Notes under the pieces: generated by a model
Databases searched by the model: none
The model's input: only the letters and a program-made list of their open reading frames with translations
Told to the model about the DNA's origin: nothing
In this document: positions 18,881 to 27,003 of the stretch, in pieces
Numbering within the stretch: position 1 is the first letter of the stretch
Layout: the number at the start of each line of letters is the position of its first letter
Made by a program: the position numbers and the translations under genes
Origin: Oceanicaulis sp. HLUCCA04
GTDB taxonomy: Bacteria > Pseudomonadota > Alphaproteobacteria > Caulobacterales > Maricaulaceae
NCBI GenBank assembly: GCA_001314625.1
Contig: LJSH01000002.1
Span: 92,458-156,457 of the forward strand
Direction: 5' to 3'
DNA length: 64,000 nt

Positions 18881-19114
18881 ATGGCAATTCGCGTCACCCT
18901 CGACCGGATGCTGCTGGAGCGGCGCATGTCGCTGACAGAGCTGTGCGACCGTGTCGGCATCACCATGGCCAATCTCTCGATCCTGAAGACCGGCAAGGCC
19001 AAGGCTGTACGCTTCTCCACGCTTGAAGCGCTCTGCCGGGAGCTGGACTGCCAGCCCGGTGACCTGCTCCAGTTTACCGACGAGCCGGGCGAGCATGATG
19101 ACGCGGCGGAGTAG
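18881..19114 (+). CDS. Cro/CI-family helix-turn-helix regulator (YozG-like), DUF2975 partner
   Basis: A 77-residue protein that is almost entirely one XRE-type helix-turn-helix: LLERRMSLTELCDRVGITMANLSILKTGKA covers the two DNA-reading helices, and the end CRELDCQPGDLLQF is typical of the small subgroup that accompanies DUF2975 proteins. There is no ligand domain. It lies 12 bases behind DUF2975 and is probably co-translated. Likely targets are its own operon; the palindromes at 17933 and 18244 are candidate sites (inference). Confidence 0.9.
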   Translation: MAIRVTLDRMLLERRMSLTELCDRVGITMANLSILKTGKAKAVRFSTLEALCRELDCQPGDLLQFTDEPGEHDDAAE

Positions 19115-19232
19115 GGTTTCTTCAGGCTCTGAAATCCCGGCCAAGCGAAGCGCAGAGCCGGGACCTCATGCAGAATACAGCGGAAAGAGGCCCCGGATCG
19201 CTGTGTGTCCGGGGTTTCGGACACGGTAGGCC

Positions 19233-19982
19233 CTACCGCCGTCCCCTCCGCCGCGATGAGAACATGTCGTCATCCAGTACAAACCGGCGCGGATCCACGC
19301 GCTGACCGAGGCGCACATCGTCCAGCGTCACTTGCGTGAGGGAGCCCATCGCGTCGACCGCATACCAGCCATTGAGGGCCACCGCGTTTGCCGGGGCGGC
19401 CGGATCGGCGTCGGCGAAAACGAGCGTTACCCGGCCCTCTGCCTCGCCTTCGGGGTCTTCGAGCGTGACATAAAGCTGATTGTCATAGCGCCCGGCCTCC
19501 ACAATCGCGCCGGAGGATTCCAGTTCTTCGGCAGGTGCCAGCAGCCAGCGCAGCGGCGTGGAGCGGATCGGCGCGCGGTCGACCGTTTCCAGCGCGCTGT
19601 CGGCAATCGCGACAGTCGAGCCGTCAGCCACAATGAGCAAGGGCGACGGCGCATCATAGGCAAACCGCACCCGTCCGGGACGAGACAGGGCGATATCGCC
19701 CTCATTGACCGATCCGTCCGGGTTCACCTGGCGGAAGCGTGCTTCCAGCGTTTCAACGGCGGCAAAGATTTCCAGCGCGCGGGCGCGCTCCACCGCTTCG
19801 CTCCGGCCTGATTGCTCAACCGTCTCCGGCGGCGGCAGGGTTTCGGCCTCTTGCGCCTCTTGCTCCTCCTGAACAATGGCAAGCCCCGTATCGGCGCGCG
19901 TATCGAGCGTGACGGAATCGGCGTCCGACGTGCTCCAGCCGGTCGATAGAGCCGCAAGGGCGGTGGCAAGCGTGGTCAGCAT
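19233..19982 (-). CDS. lolA: LolA-family outer-membrane lipoprotein carrier
   Basis: A 249-residue LolA-like periplasmic chaperone that would carry lipoproteins from LolCDE to the outer membrane. The core starts near residue 100: LEARFRQVNPDGSVNEG, then RPGRVRFAYDAPSPLLIVADG and IRSTPLRWLLA, all typical. The end has the LGQRVDPRRF pattern. The start at 19982 is supported by AAAGGA nine bases upstream and gives a short signal peptide. An acidic Gln/Glu-rich linker (about residues 36-70) is longer than in standard LolA. It diverges from the DUF2244 gene. Confidence 0.87.
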   Translation of the reverse strand: MLTTLATALAALSTGWSTSDADSVTLDTRADTGLAIVQEEQEAQEAETLPPPETVEQSGRSEAVERARALEIFAAVETLEARFRQVNPDGSVNEGDIALSRPGRVRFAYDAPSPLLIVADGSTVAIADSALETVDRAPIRSTPLRWLLAPAEELESSGAIVEAGRYDNQLYVTLEDPEGEAEGRVTLVFADADPAAPANAVALNGWYAVDAMGSLTQVTLDDVRLGQRVDPRRFVLDDDMFSSRRRGRR

Positions 19983-20169
19983 GATTGGCGTCCTTTTCAG
20001 GCGTGCGAACAAAGCACTACAGCCCTATGTCTAAAGACAAATTGCGGCCCGGATGCGGCGTTTGCGTTCATCTGCGGGTCAGCTTGCATAACGCGAAAGG
20101 CTTGCAAAGTACGATTCGCCGCACCCGCCTGCCTCGCCTGAGGCGTGCCGCTGCGCTATCTTCCGGTCA

Positions 20170-20748
20170 ATGCAACGGCGCACCGTAATAGAAAACTGGC
20201 CGATAGAGGCCCATGGCCGCCCGCTCCGCCTGGATCATCTGGCGGCGGGCGATGATGTGCTGCTTGATGCCCATGTACGGCCCAACCGTTCGCTCGGCGG
20301 CCCGGCCTTTCTGGCGCTGATGGCCGCGATTGCGGTGATCAGCTTTACTGCTGGACTGGCCTTCCTCCTGATCGGTGCCTGGCCAGTCATGGGCTTTTTC
20401 GGGCTGGATGTGCTGATTGTCTGGCTGGCCTTCCGGTTGAACTATCGCGACGGGCGCCGGCTTGAGCGCATTCACATCACGCCGGAAACCATTCACGTAA
20501 TGCGCCGCTGGCCGACCGGCTATGAGACGCTCTATCGTCTGCCGGCAGTTTGGACGCGCCTTGTAGTCGATCATGAAGACGAACCGGACGTGCAGCCGCG
20601 CCTGACCGCCATGGGCAAACATTTGCTGGTTGGCTCGGTGCTGTCTCCGCGCGAACGCCGTGATCTGGCCGCAGCGATCAGGCAAGCGCTCGACAAGGCC
20701 CGCACAAGCCCGGTGCGTCTTGCGCAAGAAACGGGTGGCGCCCTCTGA
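20170..20748 (+). CDS. DUF2244 domain-containing membrane protein
   Basis: A 192-residue protein with two adjacent transmembrane helices at about residues 44-65 and 68-90. The N-terminal pattern DAHVRPNRSLGGPAF and the soluble C-terminal part with RRWPTGYETLYRLPAVW are characteristic of DUF2244, a family common in alphaproteobacteria and often near cytochrome oxidase genes. Function unknown. The ATG at 20170 is the first usable start. It is followed after a short gap by the AraC/MGMT gene. Confidence 0.85.
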   Translation: MQRRTVIENWPIEAHGRPLRLDHLAAGDDVLLDAHVRPNRSLGGPAFLALMAAIAVISFTAGLAFLLIGAWPVMGFFGLDVLIVWLAFRLNYRDGRRLERIHITPETIHVMRRWPTGYETLYRLPAVWTRLVVDHEDEPDVQPRLTAMGKHLLVGSVLSPRERRDLAAAIRQALDKARTSPVRLAQETGGAL

Positions 20749-20771
20749 CGCCGCGCGCCAGTCTGGTGATC

Positions 20772-21635
20772 ATGACAGATCCCGCTGACACGCCCGCCTC
20801 CACACTTTCACTGCGCGCGCAGGACTATCCGCGCATCAATGCAGCGCTGGATTTCATTGCCGCCCACTGGGATGAGCAACCCTCGCTGGAGCGGATCGCG
20901 CAAGCTGCGGGCCTGTCGCCGCACCATTTCCAGCGCGTCTTTACCCGCTGGACCGGGGCCAGCCCGAAACGCATGATTGCCGCCCTCACCCATGCCAGTG
21001 CCCGCCGCCTTCTGGCGGACGGGGCGAGCGTGATGGACGCCGCACTGGAAACGGGCCTGTCCGGCCCGTCCCGTCTGCATGACGTGTTCATCGCCGAGGA
21101 AGCCGTCACGCCCGGCAATGCCCGTACAGCCGGAACGGGGCTGGAATTTGCCATCGGACATGCACCAACACCCTTTGGAACCGGCGTATTTCTTGTTGCG
21201 CCGCGCGGGCTTTCAGCGCTGGCCTTTGCCGATAACGGGGGCGAGGCCGAGGCCGAGGCGGACCTGAAAGCGCGCTTTCCGGCCGCAGATTTCTCCCGCG
21301 ACGATGCCGCCGCCCATGATTTTGCCCAGCGCATTTTCGGTGAAGGCGGCACCCGTCCGGTCCCGCTTGTGCTCTATGGCACCCCCTGGCGGCGCCAGAT
21401 CTGGCGGGCGCTGCTGGCCATTCCGCCAGGTCAAACCATTTCTTACGGCGATATTGCCCGCGAAGTCTGCACCGGGAAGGCCAGCCGCGCGGTGGGCGCC
21501 GCGGTGGGGGCCAATCCGGTCAGCTGGCTCATCCCCTGTCACCGGGTGCTGGCCAGCGACGGGCGGCTGAACGGTTACCACTGGGGTCTGGAGCGCAAGC
21601 GCGCCATGCTCGCCTACGAGGCCGCAACGCGCTAA
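20772..21635 (+). CDS. AraC-type HTH / methylated-DNA-cysteine methyltransferase fusion (Ada-like)
   Basis: A 287-residue fusion. Residues 15-110 form an AraC-type DNA-binding domain (LERIAQAAGLSPHHFQRVFTRWTG). Residues 150-285 form an O6-methylguanine-DNA methyltransferase with the acceptor C256 in PCHRV, preceded by PPGQTISYGDIA and followed by GYHWGLERK. It removes methyl or alkyl groups from guanine in one suicidal transfer. The N-terminal four-cysteine zinc domain that makes E. coli Ada methyl-responsive is absent, so transcriptional induction by phosphotriester repair is unlikely. GTG 20766 is an alternative start. With alkB at 28.3 kb it suggests alkylation repair capacity. Confidence 0.93.
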   Translation: MTDPADTPASTLSLRAQDYPRINAALDFIAAHWDEQPSLERIAQAAGLSPHHFQRVFTRWTGASPKRMIAALTHASARRLLADGASVMDAALETGLSGPSRLHDVFIAEEAVTPGNARTAGTGLEFAIGHAPTPFGTGVFLVAPRGLSALAFADNGGEAEAEADLKARFPAADFSRDDAAAHDFAQRIFGEGGTRPVPLVLYGTPWRRQIWRALLAIPPGQTISYGDIAREVCTGKASRAVGAAVGANPVSWLIPCHRVLASDGRLNGYHWGLERKRAMLAYEAATR

Positions 21636-21645
21636 ATGAGGGGTC

Positions 21646-22272
21646 ATGTATGATTTCTCTCTCCAGCTTCTCCTTGCCGTATTCGCGGTCTTCATCCTTG
21701 CCTGTCTGGGCTATGGCATCGTGCGCCTGCGGGCGCTGCGCGCCGATGCGCGCGAGGAATATGCCGACCGCGCCTCCACCAAGCCTGCATCCGTGCGTGA
21801 TGTCAGCGAAGATGAATTCGTCCGGCTTTATGTGAAAAGTTTCGCCCCGCGCTGGGCGTTCTATCTCGCGGCAGGCTGCGCTATCGCGATAGGCCTGAGC
21901 CCCGTGGCGCTCGTGCTGATCCCGGCAGGCTATGAACAGATCTGGCGGGCAACGGGCGCGGCAGACTGGGCCGGGCGCGGCGGCTATGTCTTCATGTTCA
22001 CCGTGTTTTTCGGCGTGATCGCTTTTGGCGCTCTTCCCGCCTTCTTGCTGGCGCGGCTGCACCATACGCGCGCGCCTGAACCCTTCACCCACGCGCTCGC
22101 CCGTGCGCGCGGTGAACCCATTCCCGAAGAAACCGGCTGGCGCAGACGGCCCAAATGGGCAAGACGCGCCCGGCCTGATGTGGACGTGGAAGGCGGTGAT
22201 ACCGGCCGCAAGGACCCGGCGCCGGACTCCGATGGCAGTGCAGACGGTGTCGGTGGTGGCGGCAGCGACTAG
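21646..22272 (+). CDS. Membrane protein of unknown function
   Basis: A 208-residue protein not recognised as a named family. There is one helix at residues 5-25, a cytoplasmic-looking charged segment (about 28-60), two more helices near 68-88 and 108-132, and a hydrophilic Asp/Gly-rich tail. The ATG at 21646 has GAGGGG in front. It sits 10 bases behind the AraC/MGMT gene and 35 bases before gloA, so these may form one transcript. No catalytic motif is seen. Confidence 0.7.
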   Translation: MYDFSLQLLLAVFAVFILACLGYGIVRLRALRADAREEYADRASTKPASVRDVSEDEFVRLYVKSFAPRWAFYLAAGCAIAIGLSPVALVLIPAGYEQIWRATGAADWAGRGGYVFMFTVFFGVIAFGALPAFLLARLHHTRAPEPFTHALARARGEPIPEETGWRRRPKWARRARPDVDVEGGDTGRKDPAPDSDGSADGVGGGGSD

Positions 22273-22307
22273 ATCAGGCCTTTAGCTGATACGAAGAGGA
22301 CGCCTCG

Positions 22308-22772
22308 ATGAGATATCTTCACACCATGGTGCGCATCAGCGATGTCGATGCCTCCTTGCGCTTCTATTGCGAGGGGCTCGGCATGAAGGAAATCCGGCGC
22401 ATGGATAGCGAGAAGGGCCGTTTCACCCTGATATTTCTGTGTTCGCCGGCCGATATCGATGCCGCAGGCGGCGTGCCCGAGACCGGTCCTCTGCCCGCGG
22501 GCCTGCCCTGCATCGAGCTGACCCATAACTGGGACCCGGAAACCTATTCGGGCGGGCGCAATTTCGGCCATCTGGCCTACCGCGTTGAAGATATCTACGC
22601 GCTCTGCGCGCATCTTCAGGGGATGGGCTACACGATAAACCGCCCCCCGCGCGATGGCCGCATGGCGTTTGTACGTTCGCCTGACAATATCTCTGTCGAA
22701 TTGCTGCAGGAAGGCGAAAGCCAGCCTGTCAAGGAGCCGTGGGCCAGCATGGAGAACACCGGCAGCTGGTAG
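22308..22772 (+). CDS. gloA: Glyoxalase I (lactoylglutathione lyase)
   Basis: A 154-residue vicinal-oxygen-chelate enzyme. The four metal ligands of bacterial glyoxalase I are all present: H5 (MRYLHTMVRI), E70 (PCIELTHNW), H88 (NFGHLAYRV) and E131 (NISVELLQ). SDVDASLRFYCEGLGMKEIRR is typical of the N-terminal module. It converts the glutathione-methylglyoxal hemithioacetal to lactoylglutathione. The length is slightly above E. coli GloA because of a short C-terminal tail. Confidence 0.95.
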   Translation: MRYLHTMVRISDVDASLRFYCEGLGMKEIRRMDSEKGRFTLIFLCSPADIDAAGGVPETGPLPAGLPCIELTHNWDPETYSGGRNFGHLAYRVEDIYALCAHLQGMGYTINRPPRDGRMAFVRSPDNISVELLQEGESQPVKEPWASMENTGSW

Positions 22773-22790
22773 GAATTCGTCCACCTTCCC

Positions 22791-22819
22791 TTGACTTCGG
22801 TTAATGTTCCGCTTATGTT
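22791..22819 (+). promoter_or_regulatory. Strong sigma70-type promoter of the small SOS gene
   Basis: TTGACT (22791-22796), a 17-base spacer, and TATGTT (22814-22819): one of the best promoter matches in the window. The predicted transcript would begin about 18 bases before the ATG at 22844. Confidence 0.75.
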
Positions 22820-22831
22820 CTTTATGTGAAC
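22806..22831 (+). promoter_or_regulatory. LexA (SOS) box overlapping the -10 element
   Basis: GTTC (22806-22809), seven bases, GTTC (22817-22820): exact alphaproteobacterial LexA consensus, covering the -10 hexamer. A further inverted half-site GAAC (22828-22831) follows after another seven bases, so three evenly spaced half-sites are present. Confidence 0.82.
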
Positions 22832-22843
22832 AGGAGCGGTGCC

Positions 22844-23161
22844 ATGAATTATGCATCGAAATTGAAATCTGGCGGCAGCGGCTATGTCCGCAATGCGGGC
22901 AAGCGCTGGCGCTATGAGGATGAGCGTGAATTGCGCGCGCTGGTCAGGCGCGGCGTGCCTCTCCAGCGCATCTCGCTGAAACTCGGCCGTCCCGAAGGCG
23001 CGATCCGCACCAAGGCGAGCGCCTTGCATCTTGATCTGGTGGAAGCGCCGCAGGGTGTGCCGGTATCACGGCCGTCGCTCAAACCCCGTTCGCTTCAGGC
23101 CGGTACCGGGGACATCGTGCCCTTTGCCCGTGAGGCGCGCCAGCTGGAATTGTTCAACTGA
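22844..23161 (+). CDS. SOS-controlled SANT/GcrA-like protein with C-terminal clamp-binding motif
   Basis: A 105-residue protein I cannot assign to a named family. Residues 21-65 (RWRYEDERELRALVRRGVPL then ISLKLGRPEGAIRTKASAL) look like a three-helix SANT/Myb or GcrA-type DNA-binding domain. A basic, Ser/Pro-rich linker follows. The protein ends in RQLELFN, where QLELF (100-104) matches the QL(S/D)LF peptide that docks on the DNA polymerase beta clamp. The ATG at 22844 has AGGAG seven bases upstream. Its own promoter is overlapped by a LexA box, so induction by DNA damage is expected. A role as damage-induced clamp ligand, adaptor or replication inhibitor is inference. Confidence 0.8.
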   Translation: MNYASKLKSGGSGYVRNAGKRWRYEDERELRALVRRGVPLQRISLKLGRPEGAIRTKASALHLDLVEAPQGVPVSRPSLKPRSLQAGTGDIVPFAREARQLELFN

Positions 23162-23185
23162 CCAGCTGATCTGTCCCCTCGCAGA

Positions 23186-24382
23186 TCAGCGATTGCGGCC
23201 GAGCCGGTCGTGGCTCTCCACCCAGTCCCCTGCCACGACCGCGCTCGCCAGCGATATTTCGCCCGCCAGCACGGTTGCGGCGCATATCTCGATAAAGCGC
23301 CCGACCTTGCCCGTGCCCCGGCAGCCCAGAATATCCAGGCATTCACCTTGCGTGGGCAGCTGTGTGCCGCCGCCGAACGTGGCCACGATCAGGGCGGGCA
23401 GAGTGATCGACCAGTAATAGGTCTCCCCGTCATCCTCCAGACGCACAAAGGTCATGGCGGTGTGGGATTCGGCGATATTGGCCGCGTCCTGCCCGCAGGC
23501 GATGAAGAGGGCAGCCAGGCCGTTGGCGGCATGCATGCCATTATTGGCGCTGCCCGCCATCACCGATCCGGCAAAGGAATTAAGCCGCGCGCGGAACAGA
23601 TCGGCTGCCGCCACGCCTGCCCGTTCACGCAATATCCTGTCTGGAATGCGCGCTTCGGCAATTACCCGCGCGCCCCGTGAGTGCAAAACATTCAGATGAC
23701 TATGCTTCTTGTCGGTATCCATCGCGCCGGAGAGCGTAAAGCGCGCGCCGCCCGGGTAATTCGCGGCAATCCACTGGCACGCGGCCAGCGTTGCCTTGCC
23801 GCTCATATTCTGCCCCGCCGCGTCTCCGGTTTCGTAGTTGAAACGCAAGTGAAGCATCGGCCCGACCGAATAGCGTTCGATATGGGAGAGCTTGGCAACC
23901 GATGATGTGGCCTCGGCGGCGCTGCGGATGCCGTCGAGATGGGTATCAATCCATTGCGCGAACGCCCGCGCGCCGCGCGCATCATCGAAATGGAAGACCG
24001 GCGCGCGCTGCATAAAGCGCTCATGGATGGTGGTCTTCACCCCGCCGGACTCGCTCAATATGCGCATACCCCGGTTATAGCTGGCAACCAGCGTGCCCTC
24101 GGTGGTGGCCAGCGGCACATAGACGTCCTCGTCCACATGTTCGCCGTTGATACGCAAGGGGCCGGCCAGCCCAATGGGAACCTGTGCCACGCCGATGAAA
24201 TTCTCGATATTGCCCGCCGTGACGCCGGGCTCGAAGGAATAGGATCCGACATGGTCCAGCGGCAGGCCGGTGCGTGCCGTCAGGAAGTCCCGGCGCATCT
24301 TCGCGGCGTCATGGGTGTGATCGTTGGCGTTGTCGCGCGGCACGGGCGCACGCACATCATTGCGGCCGGTCGTCTCGCTCAT
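23186..24382 (-). CDS. Hydroxymethylglutaryl-CoA reductase (class I-like)
   Basis: A 398-residue HMG-CoA reductase catalytic domain without a membrane anchor. It makes, or in reverse consumes, mevalonate. The signatures are ENFIGVAQVPIGLAGPL (60-76), ATTEGTLVAS with catalytic E95, GDAAGQNMSGKA, DKK (K225/K226) for the catalytic lysine, CGQDAAN with D299, FGGGTQLPTQ, and the C-terminal ESH (H391) for the proton donor. All catalytic residues are kept, and the pattern is closer to class I than to the degradative class II enzymes. GGGGAGGA precedes the ATG. It follows rph by 27 bases. Alphaproteobacteria normally make isoprenoids by the MEP route, so the physiological role is open. Confidence 0.93.
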   Translation of the reverse strand: MSETTGRNDVRAPVPRDNANDHTHDAAKMRRDFLTARTGLPLDHVGSYSFEPGVTAGNIENFIGVAQVPIGLAGPLRINGEHVDEDVYVPLATTEGTLVASYNRGMRILSESGGVKTTIHERFMQRAPVFHFDDARGARAFAQWIDTHLDGIRSAAEATSSVAKLSHIERYSVGPMLHLRFNYETGDAAGQNMSGKATLAACQWIAANYPGGARFTLSGAMDTDKKHSHLNVLHSRGARVIAEARIPDRILRERAGVAAADLFRARLNSFAGSVMAGSANNGMHAANGLAALFIACGQDAANIAESHTAMTFVRLEDDGETYYWSITLPALIVATFGGGTQLPTQGECLDILGCRGTGKVGRFIEICAATVLAGEISLASAVVAGDWVESHDRLGRNR

Positions 24383-24409
24383 TCGGTCCTCCCCTTGCCT
24401 TTCGCCGGT

Positions 24410-25132
24410 CTAGCCTCGCGGTTTCAGCGCTGCGTTCTGCAGGACGGTCAGCTCGCCAATCCCCTTGCGGGCCAGTGCAAAGAGCGCATCAAACTCTTCC
24501 GGCTTCATGGGGTCAGTTTCCGCAGTCGCCTGGATCTCGACAACCCCGCCGGACGCGGTCAGCACGAAATTGGCGTCTGCGTCGGCATTGCTGTCTTCTT
24601 CATATTCCAGATCGAGGCGTGCCTCGCCCTTGATGATACCGGCCGATACTGCCGCCACCTGTCCGGTGACCGGGTCGGCCTTGAGCAAGCCCTCTTCGCG
24701 CAAATAGGCGCAGGCTGATTTCAGCGCGATCCACGCCCCGGTAATGGCCGCGGTGCGCGTGCCGCCATCGGCCTGCAACACGTCGCAGTCGAGGATGATC
24801 TGACGTTCACCCAGTGCCTTGAGATCGACCACCGCGCGCAAGGACCGGCCGATCAGGCGCTGAATTTCCTGCGTCCGGCCAGAGGGTTTGCCGCTGGTAA
24901 CTTCGCGGCGTGTGCGCTGGTGGGTGGCGCGGGGCAGCATCGCATATTCGGCGGTGACCCAGCCTTGCCCGCGCCCGCGCAGCCAGGGCGGCGTCGTCTC
25001 TTCCACGCTGGCAGAGCACAAAACGCGCGTATTGCCGAACACGGCCAGGCAAGAGCCTTCGGCATAGGGCGCGGCGCCCAGTTCAAAAGACACGTTTCGC
25101 AAGGCATCGGCAGGCCGGTTGTCTGGGCGCAT
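24410..25132 (-). CDS. rph: Ribonuclease PH
   Basis: A 240-residue RNase PH, the phosphorolytic 3'-5' exonuclease that trims tRNA 3' ends. Typical segments are [19 protein letters not shown] at the start, [47 protein letters not shown] (substrate-binding arginines) and the metal-binding region [20 protein letters not shown]. Length is normal. It lies near hrcA, but the Tudor-like gene separates them. It is the upstream gene of an rph - HMG-CoA reductase pair. Confidence 0.97.
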   Translation of the reverse strand: MRPDNRPADALRNVSFELGAAPYAEGSCLAVFGNTRVLCSASVEETTPPWLRGRGQGWVTAEYAMLPRATHQRTRREVTSGKPSGRTQEIQRLIGRSLRAVVDLKALGERQIILDCDVLQADGGTRTAAITGAWIALKSACAYLREEGLLKADPVTGQVAAVSAGIIKGEARLDLEYEEDSNADADANFVLTASGGVVEIQATAETDPMKPEEFDALFALARKGIGELTVLQNAALKPRG

Positions 25133-25207
25133 GGGGGAGTTCTCCGTTCAGGACCAGCGCTCGTCCTAGAGGACACAGCCGCCATGTCAAAGTCTCCCAT
25201 GCGCCAG

Positions 25208-25245
25208 AAAATGAAAAGCCCTGCCACCGGACAAGGCGGCAGGGC
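25208..25245 (-). terminator. Rho-independent terminator of the Tudor-like gene
   Basis: On the minus strand GCCCTGCC (25238-25245) pairs with GGCAGGGC (25218-25225), followed immediately by TTTTCATTTT. It lies 30 bases after the stop at 25275 and upstream of rph. Confidence 0.75.
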
Positions 25246-25274
25246 CAGTACTGCACGTTAATATCGGGATGCGT

Positions 25275-25646
25275 CTAGCGAGACCGGCAAAGACCCGTCC
25301 GGGTGTCCTCCGTGTCGCCATCATCATAGGCGATGGACAGGCTTACCCCGTCGGGCGAGGCGTAGGTGATCTGGCCGGGATACCAGACATCTCCTTCTTG
25401 CCAGCGGCACTCGACGCGGGTGCCCGAGGTCCAGTCATAGGGGCGGACCAGCGCGTAGGGCAGGGTTTCCACAGTGCCGTCGTCATAGGCGATATTGATG
25501 GTCGTCTCTGTCATCGACTGGATGACGCCTGGAAACCAGTACTGGTCTCCCTGCCAGCGGCCCAGAACCCATTCACCGGGCACCTGCGCCAAGGCCGCAG
25601 ACGGTGCAGCCAGAGCAAGCGCAAGCACACAAAGCCAGTTTTTCAT
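25275..25646 (-). CDS. Secreted protein with two Tudor/SH3-like repeats
   Basis: A 123-residue exported protein. The ATG at 25646 has AAGGA upstream and opens a clear signal peptide with cleavage after ALA (about residue 20). The mature protein consists of two similar 50-residue units, each with a W-x-G/E-x-x-x-W-(F/Y)-P-G core and then IAYDDG (GRWQGDQYWFPGVI...INIAYDDGTVE and CRWQEGDVWYPGQI...LSIAYDDGDTE). This resembles Tudor/Agenet-like barrels. C-terminal cysteines may form a disulfide. Ligand unknown. Confidence 0.75.
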   Translation of the reverse strand: MKNWLCVLALALAAPSAALAQVPGEWVLGRWQGDQYWFPGVIQSMTETTINIAYDDGTVETLPYALVRPYDWTSGTRVECRWQEGDVWYPGQITYASPDGVSLSIAYDDGDTEDTRTGLCRSR

Positions 25647-25749
25647 CGCAATGTCCTTGTAGGGGAGGTCCTCGTCCGCTTCGGGACGCCATACCTCCGG
25701 CCCGAAGGCCAGCATGTTGGCCTCCGCCGGCTACTGAGGGGCCAAGGCG

Positions 25750-25795
25750 TGCGTTCTGTCCAACACCATTTTCGCTAACGCTGTGTTGGAACGCA
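25750..25795. repeat. Inverted repeat between the Tudor-like gene and hrcA
   Basis: TCCAACAC (25759-25766) and GTGTTGGA (25783-25790) are perfect 8-base arms with a 16-base loop. Outside them TGCGT (25750-25754) can pair with ACGCA (25791-25795). No CIRCE sequence was seen here. It could be an operator in this divergent region. Confidence 0.45.
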
Positions 25796-25880
25796 TGAAA
25801 CCGGGTGTTTGCCCCGGACTTGGCTGCGCCAAAACGCAAGGCGAATTGCGCAAAGGCCATGATGCGCCTAATTGAAGATC

Positions 25881-26951
25881 ATGGTTGATCCCTCACCCCG
25901 CCTGACCTCATCGCTTGCCGAGCTGGACGCGCGTTCGCGCGACATTTTCCGCGAGCTGGTGGAAGCCTATCTTGATACGGGCGAGCCGGTCGGTTCGCGC
26001 ACTCTGTCAAAGCGCAGCAGCCTGAATCTCTCGCCAGCCTCCATCCGCAACACGCTGGCGGATCTTGCCGGGGCGGGGCTTCTGTCGGCGCCGCATACAT
26101 CGGCAGGCCGCATGCCGACCCATGCGGGCCTGCGCCTGTTTGTCGACGGGCTGTTGCAGATCGGCGAGGTCGCCGAGGAAGAGCGCCGCGAGATTGATGC
26201 GCGCGTCGGCGCAGCCGGAAAACGCCCGGAGGATGTTTTGGCCGAGGCCTCGTCGCTCCTGTCCGGGCTGGCAGGCGGCGCTGGCCTGGTGGCCAGCCAG
26301 AAGCAGGATACGCCGCTGCGCCATGTCGAGTTCGTGCCCCTGTCGCCGGTCGAGATACTGGCCGTGCTGGTGTCAGAATCCGGCACGGTGGAAAACCGGC
26401 TGATGAGGGCGCCTGCGGGCCTGCCGCCTGCCGCGCTTGTCGAGGCCGGCAATTATCTGTCGGCGCGCCTGCGCGGGCGGACACTTACCGAGGCGCTCAG
26501 CGCCATCCACGCGGAAATTGCCGAAAAGCGCGCCCAGCTTGACGAAGCGGCCGCCAGTCTTGTCGAGGCAGGCCTTGCCGACTGGAGCGGGGCGGAGAAC
26601 CGCTCGCTGATCGTGCGCGGCCAGGCCAAATTGCTCGATTCGGTCGAGGCCAGTGAGGATCTGGAGCGTATCCGGCTTCTGTTTGATGACATTGAGCGCA
26701 AGGAAGATCTGCTTACCTTGCTGGACGAGGCGCGCAATGCACAGGGCGTGCGCCTGTTTATCGGCTCGGAAAATCCGCTCTTTTCGCTGTCGGGATCCAG
26801 CGTCATCGTCGCGCCGTACCGCAATCGCGATCAACGCATTCTCGGCGCGCTGGGCGTTATCGGGCCGACACGGCTGAACTATGCCCGCGTCATCCCGCTG
26901 GTGGATTATACCGCGCAGCTCGTGGGCCGCCTTCTCGACGCGCGCAACTAG
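25881..26951 (+). CDS. hrcA: Heat-inducible transcription repressor HrcA
   Basis: A 356-residue HrcA, the repressor of chaperone genes that acts at CIRCE operators and is itself activated by GroEL. The N-terminal winged helix is clear: [29 protein letters not shown] and [19 protein letters not shown], then [17 protein letters not shown]. The C-terminal domain has [26 protein letters not shown] 25881 was chosen; TTG 25872 is in frame. It is followed by grpE after 52 bases, the standard order. Confidence 0.96.
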   Translation: MVDPSPRLTSSLAELDARSRDIFRELVEAYLDTGEPVGSRTLSKRSSLNLSPASIRNTLADLAGAGLLSAPHTSAGRMPTHAGLRLFVDGLLQIGEVAEEERREIDARVGAAGKRPEDVLAEASSLLSGLAGGAGLVASQKQDTPLRHVEFVPLSPVEILAVLVSESGTVENRLMRAPAGLPPAALVEAGNYLSARLRGRTLTEALSAIHAEIAEKRAQLDEAAASLVEAGLADWSGAENRSLIVRGQAKLLDSVEASEDLERIRLLFDDIERKEDLLTLLDEARNAQGVRLFIGSENPLFSLSGSSVIVAPYRNRDQRILGALGVIGPTRLNYARVIPLVDYTAQLVGRLLDARN

Positions 26952-27003
26952 CATCCCTATGTGTCGGGCAACCCGACACCCGATACAGTGACAGGACTCC
27001 GCC

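Noticed and set aside
25647-25880. A CIRCE element in front of hrcA
   Set aside because: The inverted repeat there (TCCAACAC...GTGTTGGA) does not match TTAGCACTC-N9-GAGTGCTAA.
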